DNA of 64,000 bases from Hymenopus coronatus. Its lineage: Eukaryota; Arthropoda; Insecta; Mantodea; Hymenopodidae. The stretch is from assembly GCA_030762935.1 (NCBI GenBank), contig CM060890.1, forward strand, positions 153,918,129 through 153,982,128, written 5' to 3'. The notes below the pieces were generated by a model. The model ran no database searches, was not told where the DNA came from, and saw only the letters and a program-made list of their open reading frames with translations. This document shows, one piece after another, positions 1-10,253 of this stretch (the stretch's first letter is position 1; each line of letters starts with the position of its first letter). The translations under genes were made by a program, and so were the position numbers.

Positions 1-240
1 TATAAAAGTACTTCTCTGGAATATTATAAAAACAAAAATAAGAGATTACTTTAATAGTTTACGTAATACTAAACTTAATCTATACCGAGAGACAATGCAT
101 AATTCTAAAAATGTTTGCAAAACTGCATGCAGCCAGAAAACAATCTCCATCATATCAAAATATTACACTGAAAATAAATGGGGTAGTTACAGATGATCCT
201 GTTATTGTCAGTCCAATACCAAACTTGTCAAATTGTATGG
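1..240 (+). pseudogene. Degenerate LINE ORF2 linker fragment (copy A)
   Basis: This stretch is the copy-A counterpart of 28971-29215. Conceptual translation gives short open pieces such as YKSTSLEYYKNK that match the segment between endonuclease and reverse transcriptase in the better-preserved copy at 28369-29240. Stops and frameshifts interrupt it and it begins at the window edge, so the endonuclease part lies outside. Assignment to a non-LTR retrotransposon rests on that downstream copy and on the matching C-terminal piece at 1110-1265; the fragment alone would not be diagnostic. Confidence 0.5.
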
Positions 241-276
241 ATACAATACAACTATTATAGATTTTATGTAAAAAAT

Positions 277-1105
277 CTGATGTGTTCTATTCATATGACT
301 TTCTCTATATTTCTGCAACAAATTATTGTTAAAGAGCTTATGCTTCTATTTACTTCATGCCAATAGAGAAAAAAAAATGTCAGAAATAGTCTTATTACTT
401 GCTTCCTTTTAAGTAGAAGCGAAATAAGGGAGTACCATAGATTAAAGTGATAGTCAAAGGCTGGTTGCTATGTGACGGAAGTTCCTTTGTTTGCATGGAC
501 AGAAGCTGACAAATTCCTGTATGAGAATATATAAGTTTTTGAAAGGTGAAATCAAAAACAATGAATAACTAAAAATGATCAATTCCACGAAAAAAAATGT
601 GTATAACATAAATTGTGTGTTTTAACGTCTCTACATTTTCTGTGTAGCAATCTTTTGTCTATCTTTTACCATTTAGCAGTTAAACAAAATTCGGCAAAAT
701 TCATCCAGAATAAAGGGGTCTTCAGAGGCTATTCCCAGAGAATTCAAGATATACATTTTATTTGGTATGTAAATGTCAGAAATATACAGGATTTTAATCA
801 AAATCATTATGGCAATTTTTTAGAAAATCAAAATTTTCGAAAAAAGTTCCATGTAAAGGGTAGTTTGGGTGGGGGATTTTCTTGAAAATCTTTGTGTCGC
901 ATCCTTTGAAGATACCAAACTTAAATAACAAGTTTGATTTTTAAAGATCTTTTCGTTTTTGAGCTATGCTGCCCACAGACACACACACATACACACAGAC
1001 AGACAGACCCACACACATGGACATGTTTCTAAAAAAGTTTTTTTTTTATTCAGGGGGCGTCAAAACATATATTTCTGGTGAAATTGCGGTATTGAATTTT
1101 TGGGT
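277..1105 (+). repeat. AGAAAGT-family repeat, F orientation (copy A)
   Basis: Copy of the abundant non-coding family. It opens with the ctgatgtgttctattcatatg / actttctcta block, then carries the conserved landmarks in order: 'acaaattattgttaaagagc', 'gatagtcaaaggctggttgc', 'ctctacattttctgtgtagc', the 'gttccatgtaaaggg' box, 'gagctatgctgcccacag', an (AC)n microsatellite at about 977-1017, and 'ttcagggggcgtcaaaac'. No coding potential is conserved between copies. It sits inside a LINE whose 5' and 3' remnants flank it (1-240 and 1110-1310). The B counterpart is 29246-30052. Confidence 0.75.
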
Positions 1106-1109
1106 ACAA

Positions 1110-1310
1110 TGCAATAAAAATGTACAATATAAAGTAATTAAGCTTTTTAACAAATCACCTCCAGAAATTAAAGGAATTGCAGAGGTGTCAAAACGACAAT
1201 TTAACTTCAAAGTGAAGGTATATCTGTTGAATAGATGCTTATATAATTTGGATGAGGTGTAAATTGTGTTTCTGTATAAATGTATGTAATGACATGTCCA
1301 AAATCATTGT
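1110..1310 (+). pseudogene. C-terminal end and 3' tail of LINE ORF2 (copy A)
   Basis: Translation reads VIKLFNKSPPEIKGI ... FKVKVYLLNRCLYNLDEV, the type of ending seen in CR1/L2-like non-LTR ORF2 proteins (a 'LFNKLPxEIK' block followed by 'K..LL..C.Y..DE'). The stop codon falls near 1259 and about 70 bp of 3' sequence follows, ending in a simple TTA/TTG repeat, as CR1/L2-type elements commonly do. The whole reverse transcriptase domain that should precede it is missing and replaced by the AGAAAGT-family copy. The B copy at 30053-30262 shows the same arrangement. Confidence 0.6.
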
Positions 1311-1335
1311 ATTGATAAACTGGATGAAAAAAATA

Positions 1336-1398
1336 CTGTTATTATTACTATTATTATTGTTGTTGTTGCTGTTGTTATTATTTTTATTATTACTAAAG
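1336..1398 (+). repeat. TTA/TTG simple repeat (LINE 3' tail)
   Basis: An imperfect trinucleotide run of tta and ttg units directly follows the LINE 3' end. The homologous tract in copy B (30272-30366) has a different length and mix, as expected for slippage after the duplication. Confidence 0.8.
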
Positions 1399-1399
1399 T

Positions 1400-1515
1400 T
1401 TGGTGGATTCTTGTGCATATTTACTTGCACTACATATTGTATACAGAAGGTATTGCATATCATCCAAAAATTCAATACAGAGATTTCACCACAAATACAT
1501 GTTTTGGGTCCTCAT
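1400..1515 (-). repeat. Terminal fragment of an AGAAAGT-family copy
   Basis: Contains 'acagaaggtattgcatatca', 'ccaaaaattcaatacagag' and 'ttttgggtcctc', which are the end of the family in R orientation. It joins the adjacent R copy through an A-rich stretch. In copy B the corresponding junction (30498-31375) carries a complete extra F copy. Confidence 0.6.
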
Positions 1516-2165
1516 AAATAAAAAAAAAGCATTTTTAAAAAAAGTTCCATATGTGTGTGTGTGTATGTGTGTGTGTGAGTGCGTGTGTAGGTGCGTGTGA
1601 GTGCGTGTGCGTGTGTATGTGTGTGTGTACAGCAAAGCTAAAAAATGAAAAGACTATTAATTGCCAAACTTTTTATTTAGGTTATTATCTTCCAAGGTTG
1701 GGACACAAAAATTTTCAACAAAATCTCCCCATTGCAAACTATTCTTTACATGAAAAAATGTTCGAAAATGTTGTTTTTCTCAAAAATTGCTCTAATGATT
1801 CTGATTAAAATACTGTATATTAAAGCTATTTCCATCACAAATAAAATGTGTATCATGAAGAACTTGTGAAGACCATTATTTTACTGAGTGTTGCATAATT
1901 AGTAAAGCATAAGAGACAGACAAAATTTGTACAGCTCATTAAAACACACAGTCTATGTTTTGTTGTGGAGTTGAGATATTCCTTGTTATTAGTTTCAGTT
2001 TTAAACTTACCAAACCAATCCCATAGCAACCACATTTTAAAACATTTGACTATTGGTGTATTCTACTTAAGGAAGCAAGTAATAAGACAATTTATGTTAA
2101 TGTTTAGAATAAGCTTTTTAACAATAATTTGTTTTAGAGATGTAGAGAAAGCCTTATGAATGGAA
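1516..2165 (-). repeat. AGAAAGT-family repeat, R orientation, with (TG)n
   Basis: Reverse copy beginning with 'aaaaaagcatttttaaaaa' and a long (TG/CG)n microsatellite (about 1554-1628). It continues through 'cagcaaagctaaaaaatgaa', the inverted 'ctttacatg' box and 'gtagagaaagcc'. The counterpart is 31376-32110, where a 136-bp Penelope-terminal piece has been inserted that is absent here, so position ~2078 is the empty site. Confidence 0.75.
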
Positions 2166-2299
2166 CACCTAGTAGCATTGTCAGTATTATAACACTTTAT
2201 TTCCTTCTTAAAGTGACCAGGATTAATGTACATATTATAAAAGTTATATCAGATCAAAGGCAAAATTATAATTAGCATCTGCTCACAAATAACTGTCTT
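2166..2299. other. Spacer, nothing recognised
   Basis: AT-rich sequence between two R copies, shared with B at about 32110-32230. I see no coding signal or repeat landmark. Confidence 0.4.
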
Positions 2300-2815
2300 T
2301 TTACACGTACTATCTACATTGTGTATGGAGAAGGTATTGTATTTTATACAAAAATTCAAAACTGAGATTTCACCAGAAATACATGTTTTGGGTCCTCCTG
2401 AATTTCTGGAAAAACGTGCGTGTGCCCGCGTGTGTGTGCACAGCATAGCTCAAAAACGAAAAGAACATTAAATACCAAACTTGGTATCTTGCAAGGATGC
2501 GACACCAAGATTTCCAAGAAAATCCCCCCAACCCCAACCACCCTTTACATGAAACTTTTTTCGAAAATTTTCATTTTCTCAAAAATGTCTCCATTATTTT
2601 GATTAAAAGGTCGTATATTAAAGATATTTACTTGACAAATAAAATGTATATCTTGAATTTCCTGGGAGTAGCCCCTGAAGTCCATTTTGTTCCGGGTGAA
2701 TTTTGTATAAATGATAAAGCATAAAAGATAAACAAAAATTTACTACACAACAAATGTATATATCGTTAAAATACACAATTTATGTCATGAAACATTTTTT
2801 GTGGAGTTAACTTTT
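2300..2815 (-). repeat. AGAAAGT-family repeat, R orientation, truncated
   Basis: Starts near 'acgtactatctacattgtg' and keeps 'ttttgggtcctcctgaat', the 'cacagcatagctcaaaaacg' block, 'ccctttacatg' and 'aaaatgtatatcttgaattt'. It is truncated before the 'gatagtcaaa' module by the SINE that follows. The B counterpart is 32230-32765. Confidence 0.7.
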
Positions 2816-2816
2816 T

Positions 2817-3050
2817 TTTGTAGCTTAATGTCATTTAACCAGGTTGGTCATATCGGACGATGAATGAAATTGGTGAAATGGTCCATGGAGCTAAAAGTTA
2901 CTCAACATTCGTCTTCTCAGAATAAGAGAAAACCGCGAAAAAAAACCTTATTCAGATAACTCACCCTAAGCGAGATTCGAACTCACAACCTGTGTAATGT
3001 GAGGCAGACACGTTACCATCACACTGCCCAGTCAGAAAGTCATATGAATG
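2817..3050 (-). mobile_element. tRNA-derived SINE (copy A), minus strand
   Basis: Read on the minus strand this is a tRNA-like head followed by a conserved body. The B-box region is 'gagttcgaatctcgcttag' and the body has the landmarks 'gaagacgaatgttgagtaac', 'ctccatggac' and 'gtccgatatgacc'. It belongs to the same family as 4395-4645, 24480-24835, 32768-33000, 43604-43866, 45195-45425 and 57395-57745. The head is the region that would carry an internal RNA polymerase III promoter; this copy is diverged. Confidence 0.7.
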
Positions 3051-3244
3051 TAATACATCTGAATTTTTCCTAAAAATTTGTTTTCTGGGGGGTCAATGAT
3101 TAGGGGCCAAAACGTATATTTGCAGTAAAACTTTTTGGGTGGAATGCAATACCTTCTCTACCAAAGGTAAGCTGAAGAGAAGTTAAAATTGGTATCCGTA
3201 ATATAAAGCGCTAGAAAATTGTGTACCACCTCTCAGCTTTGAAC
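3050..3244 (+). repeat. AGAAAGT-family 3' terminal fragment
   Basis: Holds the family's end module ('ttttctgggggg', 'tttttgggtggaatgcaat', 'accttctctacca') and then runs to 'cctctcagctttgaac', where copies A and B part company. In B the next 10.7 kb (33203-43867) is absent from A. Confidence 0.55.
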
Positions 3245-3249
3245 AATTC

Positions 3250-3510
3250 GATTATTATCGATAAGCCTTATCGATGTGATTTTCCAGGCGTTTTCAATGT
3301 GGTGATAGAAGCACTTAATTATAGGTCCGCGATAGCGAATTTAATTATTATTTATTAGTCTGGGTTTTTCATACTTTACTGTTTATATAAAGAAAACTCC
3401 AAATTTCCATTTTGTTTCGACTTGCATTGTGACGTCAATACTATACTGAAACTTCTTCTGGAACATCTCCTCAGAAGAAATCATCTAGTATGTAAGTTGT
3501 AAGTATAGTA
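3250..3510 (+). pseudogene. Exon-like segment, copy A1, with DRE-type palindrome
   Basis: One of four related segments (with 20500-20845, 43868-44200 and 52700-53095). It begins with a palindrome atcgataagccttatcgat at 3257-3275, two inverted TATCGATA-like half-sites, the core of the insect DRE/DREF promoter element. It proceeds through a shared 'tttccattttgt' block to 'tcgacttgcat' and ends at a good splice donor gtaagtata at 3499. Much of the coding part kept in the 52.9-kb copy is deleted here. Reading it as promoter plus first exon of a lost gene is inference. Confidence 0.35.
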
Positions 3511-3715
3511 CATTGCAAGATTGTGACTCTGAAAATGACTACAGCTGATCGGTAACCGATTACTGTATTTGTTTCTCAGTTTTTATCACTATGGTTACAA
3601 CAAAGTCTTGGTTATTGTTATTGTTAGTGCAGACAATGGAACAATAACATACTGTTAATGTCAACCAAATTACCGCCGCAACACACCATTTTCTTCCCGT
3701 AATGTTTTAGTACCA
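3511..3715. other. Post-exon spacer
   Basis: Sequence shared with 44200-44400, containing 'gacaatggaacaataacat'. If the upstream segment is an exon this would be intron. Nothing else is recognised. Confidence 0.3.
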
Positions 3716-4390
3716 CGAGTGTTTTGAGGTCCCCAGGCTAAAAAAAAAAGCATTTTTAGGAAAAGGTCCGTGTGCCTGTGAATGTGTTACTTAAAAATGA
3801 AAAGTCTGTTAAATACCAAGCATGATATTTAATTTCAGCATCTTTTACGTCTCCAACACATAGGTTTTTGAGAAAATCCCCAAACTACCCTTTACATGGA
3901 AGATTTTTTTTGAAAATGCTGATTTTTTCAAAAATGGCACTAACATTTGGATTAATATAGCATATATTTAAGATATTTTCAAAACAAATGAAGTGCATAA
4001 TTAACTTGAATTTTCTGGGAATAGCCTCTGAAGTTCTCTTCATTCTGGATGAGTTTTGGTAAACCGTAAAACATAAACAAGAACTTCTACACAACTACTT
4101 AAACTGTGAATATCAAGCCTCAGCTTGTACTTAAACTTTTCTCAAAATCAAAGTAAATTTTATTGTACCAATGGTGAGCAAAGGGAATGGAATGTCAATT
4201 GTTTCAAATAGCGATAGCTTTTGAAAGATTTGATTTATCCTAGCGTACTCCCTTATCTCCCTTCTACTTACAAGGAAGCAAGTTATAAGACAATTTCTGT
4301 GAATATTTATCTCGATTAGCATCAAGTAAATAGAAGGATAAGCTTTTGTAAGAAAAGTTGTTAGTGTAACATCTAGAGAAAGTCATGTGA
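3716..4390 (-). repeat. AGAAAGT-family repeat, R orientation
   Basis: Runs from 'ttttgaggtccccagg' through 'taaaaatgaaaagtctg', 'ccctttacatggaag' and the 'ctcccttatctcccttctac' module to 'agagaaagtcatgtgagtgg'. The B counterpart (about 44440-45190) has roughly 130 bp more at its start, so A is deleted there. Confidence 0.7.
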
Positions 4391-4394
4391 GTGG

Positions 4395-4645
4395 AACACA
4401 TTGGATCGACTCCGTGATTTGAGGCATTGGTGGATGGTGAAGAATTGGGTTACCCACGTGGGTAGTATCGTGTCTACCTTACATTCAACAGGTCGCGAGT
4501 TCGAATCTCGCTTAGGGTGAGTTACTCGGATAAGGTTTTCCCTTACACTGAGAAGACGAAAGTCAAGTAACTTTAAGGTCATGGACCCCGAGATCAATTG
4601 AGCTCAGTCATCGTCCGATATGACCAATCAGCTTAAAGTATAAAA
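4395..4645 (+). mobile_element. tRNA-derived SINE, plus strand
   Basis: Contains a tRNA-like head with a perfect T-arm: GCGAG, loop TTCGAAT, CTCGC (about 4494-4510). The body carries 'gagaagacgaaagtcaagta', 'catggaccccgagatc' and 'cgtccgatatgacc'. The B counterpart is 45195-45425. The internal promoter boxes are recognisable but the copy is old. Confidence 0.75.
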
Positions 4646-4649
4646 CACA

Positions 4650-5880
4650 ACGCTCGGGATATCTCTACACAAAAATGCATATAACATCAATTTGTTTTTT
4701 TGTTTTTTTTTTTTGTGGCAAGTTTTTTTTTTTTATCTTTACGGTTTACCAGTTATGTAAAAGTCATCCAGAATGAAGAGGTCTTCAGAAAAACCAAGAT
4801 ATACATTTCGTTTGTTCATAAAAATATCTTAAATATATGACATTTTAATAAACATCATTTCAGCCATTTTTGAAAAAAAAACCAAAATTTTTACCTTGTA
4901 GTTTGAGGTGGGGGGATTTTCTTGAAAATCTTTGTCTCTTATTCTTGGAGGATACTGAACTTAAAAGATCAAGTTTGGTATATAAGGTACTTTTCGTTTT
5001 TGAACTATGCTGCCCACAGAGACAGAGGGAACTTTCTCTAAAAATCTAACGTGTGCCATTCAAATGACTTTCTCTACATCTCTAAAACAAATTATTGTTA
5101 AAAAGCTTATGCTTCTATTTACTTCATGCTAATCCAGAAAAAATTAACAGAAATAGTCTTATTACTTGCTTCCTTGTAAGTAGAAGTGAAATAAGGGAGT
5201 AGCATAGGTTAAAGTGATAGTCAAAAGCTGATTGCTATATGACTCAAGTTCCTTTGTTTGTATGGACGCAGTTGACAAATTCCTGTATCAGAAAAGTATA
5301 AGTTTTTCAAAGCTGAAACCAATAAAAAGGAATATTTTAAAAACGATCAACTCCAGGAGAAAAATGTATATAACATAAATTGTATGTTTTAAAGTGCTCT
5401 ACACTTTTTGTGTGGTAATTTTTTTTTCCAGCTATTACGGATTAGCAGCTATACAAAATTCCGTAAAATTCGTCCAGAATAAAGTAGTCTTCACTGGCTA
5501 TTCCCAGAATATTCAAGATATACATTTTATTTGTGGTCTAAATATCTTTAATATATAATATTTTTATCAAAATAATAATAGCCATTTTGAGAAAATCAAA
5601 ATTTTCGAAAAAAGTTCCATGTAAAGGTGAGTTTGAGGTGGGGGGATTTTTCTCAAAATTTTTGTGTTTCATCCTGGGAAGATGCTACTAATCTTAAATA
5701 CCAACTTTGGTATTTTACCGACTTTTCGTTTTTGACTTATCGTATTCAGACTCTTGGACGGACACACAAACACGGACCTTTTTCTGAGAGTGTTTTTTTT
5801 TTATATAGGGGACCCTAAAATATGTATTTCCTGTGAAATCTCGGTATCAAATTTTTGGGTGGATTGCAATACCTTGGCTA
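4650..5880 (+). repeat. AGAAAGT-family repeats, two F units in tandem
   Basis: A 5'-truncated F unit (about 4650-5035) ends at 'gctatgctgcccacagagac' and is followed by a longer F unit (5036-5880) starting 'ccattcaaatgactttctct'. The second has every family landmark up to 'tttttgggtggattgcaat'. The B counterparts are about 45430-45795 and 45800-46620. Confidence 0.7.
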
Positions 5881-6040
5881 TACACTGTGTACATAGTATG
5901 TGTACATAAAGTAAATTTTTTTCTTGGATTCAGGGGCTCTTAAAACATGTATTTCCGGTGAAATCTCTGTATTGAATTTTTGGGTAAAATACAATACCTT
6001 CTCTATACACATGTACATAGACGTGTAGAGAAAGTAAAGT

Positions 6041-6071
<31 letters not shown>

Positions 6072-6190
6072 GATTCAGGGGATCTCAAGACACATATTTC
6101 GGTGAAATCTCTGAATTGAATTTTTGGGTACAATACAATACCTTCATCTCTTGTACATAGATGTGTAGAGAAAGTAAAAATATACAATGG
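5800..6190 (+). repeat. Threefold tandem of the family's terminal module
   Basis: Three successive ~120-bp modules each read 'gattcagggg...', 'gaaatctc...', 'aatttttgggt', 'acaatacct', a short palindrome around 'gtacatag', then 'gagaaagtaaa' or similar. They are separated by poly-T (about 6043-6070). Copy B shows the same three modules at 46520-46915, so the amplification predates the duplication. Confidence 0.65.
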
Positions 6191-6639
6191 TTGCATCACA
6201 AACAGCGTTCTTTAGAAGTAGTTTAAGTGGCGAGTGAAACTTCCACAGCCGATCCACATTTTTAAGTGTTGAAGAGATGGCAGATTCACTTGTTGGAATC
6301 ATTCACAGGTCCCCTGTCGTCGTTCCGCAGTCCTGTACTTATAAAAACATCCCTTTGTGGCTTAGGGCCCTAAAGCTTTATAATAGACCAATAGGTAACT
6401 ACAAAGCGGCTCTAATGACGTTATGAAGTAAAACCATTAGAGGGACATCTTTTGTTACATTTCTCATAAACACACAAGTTGGAGTAGGTGCTGTAGTATA
6501 TTATATATCGTGAGTAATAAAGAGCGTGTGTGTCTGTCAAATGTCTCTACATAGACAAGCAAATACGCGTTTTAGGGTCCCCTCAATCCAAAAATACCTC
6601 CACCATAAACTAACCTTTCCAAAATGGCTCCAACCATTT
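6191..6639. other. Non-coding segment with a recurrent 'cttccacag' module
   Basis: Carries a module ('gaaacttccacagccgatcc', 'gttgaagagatggc') that recurs in diverged form at about 20238, 21300, 21706, 46970, 52516, 53606 and 54072. It ends in an R-type fragment 'ccaaaatggctccaa', where the Penelope-like element begins. No frame is conserved. Confidence 0.4.
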
Positions 6640-7017
6640 TCATTAAGACATTTATATGAACAATATCTACAGCTGCATCTCACCGAATATACAATCGCAC
6701 AGAACGAGCCCTTCTTCGGGAACGCATCCGAGAACTAGCCTACAACAAGGTACTTTTATCTATACATCTTCAACTCAGCCATAAGCTGAACACTGGGATC
6801 ACGTTTGCCTCGATGATTACCAACAGCAAGAACTACGGAAAGACAAAAAGAAATATGCTCACTGCCTAGAAAAACAGCATCGGAACAATCCAAACAACAA
6901 CGAAGCTCCAACTGCCACACATACTAACCGCACGGTAGTCAACGTGTCTGATCATCAGCTATCACCCCCTGAAACATCCGTCCTCTCCAAAGGCGGGAAC
7001 TACGCGAAACACATAAC

Positions 7018-8770
7018 GTGCTACCTATAGAGGAGATCATATCCAACATCGAAGCCGGCATTCGTGAACTATCTTCAAAAGAAGCGGAGGAAATACGTCT
7101 GGAGTCAGCCAGAATTCTCCAACGAGCTAAGCCACCCAAGAGCAACATCACTTCTCAAGAAATGAAAGCTCTTAAAATTTTGAATGCGAACAAGGACATT
7201 ATTGTACTCGCAGCAGACAAAGGCAACGCCACTGTGGTGATGAACAAATCTGACTATGAACACAAGGTGACCGAACTCCTAGATCCGGCCACCTACAGAA
7301 AACTTTCCAGAGATCCAACGGCTCGTATTCTTCGAAATACCAACAAACTCATTAAATCTATTCCACCCAGTGATCAACTGAAGCTGAAGAGGAGTGAAGC
7401 TTTACCTCCTAGACTTTATGGGCTTCCGAAGATCCACAAACCTGGCATTCCTCTAAGGCCAATAGTCAGCGCTATTGGCTCGCCAACATACACAGTCGCG
7501 AAATATCTCACAAGCATACTGCAACTTCACATCGGCAACACAGACACATACATCAAAGACTCAGCTCATTTTATTTCGAAACTCAAGACCATCAGCCTAC
7601 AACCCAGCGACATACTCGTCATTTTCGTCGTTATTTCACTATTTACTATGGTCCCAGGCAGTGAAGCCATAACACAGCTGGAACAGATATTTCCAGAGGA
7701 CATTGCGGCGCTCTTTAACCATGTTCTAACTACTACATACTTCCAGTGGAACCACGAATTCTATGAAGAGACAGATGGTGTCGCGATGGGGAGTCCACTC
7801 AGCCCGGTTATCGCTAATTGCTACATGGAACTCTTAGAAGCTACCGCCTTGGATTCAGCACAACTTAAAACCTTCACATTGGTGGCGCTATGTGGACGAC
7901 ACGTTCGTCATCTGGAGCCACGGAGAGTCAGCTCTGACAGAATTTCTAAACCACCTCAACAGTATCAACCATCAAATTCAGTTCACTATGGAAAAAGAAG
8001 AGGACGGAAAACTGCCATTTTTGGACGTCATGGTGAACAGGAAGGAGGATGACACAATAGGCCACAAAGTATACCGTAAACCGACACATACTGACCGCTA
8101 CCTTCACAAGAGTTCCAACCACCATCCAAGACAAAAGCGCTCCATGATCAAAAACCTGGCCGACCGAGCTATACGTATCTGTGATCCGCAACACTTACAA
8201 CAAGAACTTCAGCATTTGGACAAAGCGCTTCAAGCCAATGGCTACACAAAGCGCGAGATCAATAGAGCATTACACCCCAAGAGAAGTTCCACTAGCACAC
8301 AAACAGCCGCAAACGGTCGAAAGGGTAAAGCTTAGTCACAGACCGCATTGAAAAATTACTGAAACGCCACAACGTTGACACTGTCTTCAAGCCAACCAAA
8401 CACATCTGTAACACTCTCCATTCAGCCAAAGACCCTAGGGATCCATTAACCACAGCAGGAGTAAACAGAATACCATGTTCATGCTGTAAAGTGTATATTG
8501 GAACCACACAACGAAGCGTAAAAACTCGCATCAGTGAGCACAAAACCAACTGTCGCTTGGGTCAAACGGAAAAATCAGCAGTTGCGAAACATGCCATACT
8601 CAAAGAAGGGGAATCCAGTATAAAGACACAGATATTCTAGCATCAACCTCCCATTACAACTCTCGTTTATGCCGGGAAGCTATTGAAATACAGAAACATA
8701 GAAATAACATCAATCGCAAAGAAGGCCTTAAACTGAACAAAATGCAATGGCGTGTTATTTATGGACGCTC
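7018..8770 (+). pseudogene. PLE reverse transcriptase / GIY-YIG endonuclease, frameshifted
   Basis: Reading frames join as 7018-about 7880, 7892-8335, about 8333-8638 and about 8620-8770, so at least three frameshifts are present. Recognisable motifs in order: AADKGNATVVMN; RLYGLPKIHKPGIPLRPIVS, typical of PLE reverse transcriptases; GVAMGSPLSPV; WRYVDDTFVIW with the catalytic YVDD; QLPFLDV-type block; YRKPTHTDRYLH; and a GIY-YIG nuclease core IPCSCCKVYIGTT with a downstream SRLCREAIEIQKHRNN containing the usual Glu. The first catalytic block, normally SFDVVSLF, reads IFVVISLF, so the metal-binding Asp is Val. With the frameshifts, this copy is dead. A plain Penelope-type RT-EN polyprotein is the only reasonable reading. 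Confidence 0.9.
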
Positions 8771-8771
8771 T

Positions 8772-9034
8772 TTAACTGCTGTGGTTCTCAGCGTCCCATT
8801 CTATATTTGGCGTGAAAGACCGCTTAATTTTGCTCAGAGGCCTCTCTATCAGGCTTGAGGTTCTTTTACGTGCCGTAAATATACGACATGGGACCAACGT
8901 CTTTACTTCCCTTCCGAAGGAAGCCATGCTAAGGATTTTTACGCCCGAAAAAAATCCATCGGCCTCCGCCGGGTTTGAACCCACGATCTTGGGTATATGA
9001 AGTCAGCATGGTAACCATTACACCACGGAGGCAC
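8772..9034 (-). mobile_element. tRNA-derived SINE of a second family inside PLE-A
   Basis: On the minus strand the element begins at about 9034 with a strongly tRNA-like head. A seven-base acceptor GCCTCCG pairs with CGGAGGC, the A-box region is GTGGTGTAATGGTTACC and the B-box region GTGGGTTCAAACCC. A body follows with 'ggaagtaaagacgttggtcc' and 'cggcacgtaaaagaacc', a domain I have seen in animal SINEs but cannot assign. The anticodon arm does not pair, so it is not a functional tRNA gene. It is unrelated in sequence to the 'gaagacgaatgtc' SINE family elsewhere in the window. Confidence 0.7.
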
Positions 9035-9194
9035 TAACCAAAGTCAAAATCAAGGGCCCCAAACGAACCAATCAGACACCAGCAGAGCACAGCACTCCGC
9101 CGACAGAAGTCCAGCCCACCGCCAACCCGAACCAATCACCACACGCCTCCCCACCGGCCGCTGATATAAATACCGCGGTCAACAGTGCAACCAG
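9035..9194 (+). other. PLE-A 3' region resumed after the SINE
   Basis: The frame after the SINE (VKIKGPKRTNQTP...) and the 'gccgctgatataaatacc' motif look like the C-terminal tail and terminal region of a PLE. The short direct repeat gcaaccag at 9187-9194 marks the left edge of the nested LINE derivative. Confidence 0.5.
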
Positions 9195-9213
9195 TTGGAG
9201 GACTTCGCTTCGA

Positions 9214-9880
9214 GATGCCGAAGAGGAAGCAACAACGCAGACCAGTAGCTCCTACAGCAGCCACCGCTTCTCCGGCATCCGCCTGTAGGAAGTGCTTGCC
9301 TGCATCTCCGCCACCTGCCGTTACACCGGCAGTGAGCGCTGCACCTTTGCCGCGCTCACCATCACCACCACCGCCGTCCGCCGCTGCTTCACCGGCAGCC
9401 AACAATTCTTCATCACCGACACCGCTGAGCTCCACGCTGCCCCGGTACAGTGCCGTGGTTAGGGGGGTCCCTCGGGATCTCTCCACCCGGCAACTCCTCA
9501 CCGCTGCACAATCTAGATGGCCTTCATGTTCGAGGGCCACTAGAATTATCTGTGACCGGGGCCCGACACCACTAGTAAGGGTGGAGCTACAGGACCGATC
9601 AGAACTGGAGGCTGCCTTGGCGTCAGGGTTGCCCTTATTAGGGCGACTTCTGCACGTTGAGGCAAGCAGACAGGAAAAACACCGGCCCTGCCCTCGCTGC
9701 TGTGCCTACGGGCACAGCCAAGAACACTGCTCTTCGGTGCCGAAGTGCCACTACTGTGGTACCAACGCATTCACTTCGGAGTGAACTGGGCACGACCTCC
9801 ACCGCCGTCGCTGGTTCTGTGACACCTGTGGTGGTACGGGACATTTCACGCGAAGGTCCTGATTCTTACGGCTAAGCTGA
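9214..9880 (+). pseudogene. LINE ORF1 (Gag-like, CCHC zinc knuckles), frameshifted
   Basis: From ATG at 9214 the protein has a basic start (MPKRKQQRR), a long Pro/Ala/Ser-rich linker of about 70 residues, an RNA-binding-like fold region (YSAVVRGVPRDLSTRQLL ... LVRVELQDRSELEAAL), and a CX2CX4HX4C knuckle CPRCCAYGHSQEHC. A second knuckle starts as CHYCG, but the frame shifts near 9770 and the frame stops at 9784. In the shifted frame GHDLHRRRWFCDTCGGTGHF continues the cysteine/histidine pattern. Such proteins coat LINE RNA and chaperone reverse transcription. GC content is much higher than in the neighbourhood, consistent with a fairly recent arrival. The clade is not resolved without ORF2. Confidence 0.75.
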
Positions 9881-10253
9881 CGGCCTTGGAGGACAGGCTT
9901 CAGGAACAGGACAGCACCACTTCACATCCAGAACTTCACCAAGCAATAGCAAAGCAGTCACCGACATCCGACTCATCTTCAGGGAGGAGGTGAGAGCTCT
10001 ACTGGAGAAGTCGGCACCTCAAACTTTCAAGTTCAACATCCAAAGTAGACGCCAAGGGCTTAGGCTCGAAAACGCCCCAGGATACGACGACTGGCTCAAC
10101 AGAATCAACCAGCATTAACTCCATCCTTTACCCTAGAATCCCTTTATTCATCTCCCCGAATACTCCGCGGTAGCAGTCTGGGCTTTGGTCAAGTCTGTCT
10201 CCCGGTCCTCATTTCACCCCTCTGACTACACCCTGCAATCAGTTATATTATCG

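Noticed and set aside
1551..1640. Cysteine/valine-rich peptides from the (TG)n region
   Set aside because: They are translations of a dinucleotide microsatellite.
8964..9034. Functional tRNA gene on the minus strand
   Set aside because: Acceptor and promoter boxes look good but the anticodon arm does not pair and a SINE body follows; it is a SINE head.
9136..9540. 134-codon minus-strand frame opposite the LINE ORF1
   Set aside because: Shadow of the GC-rich, proline/alanine-coding plus strand; the zinc-knuckle protein on the plus strand is the real frame.
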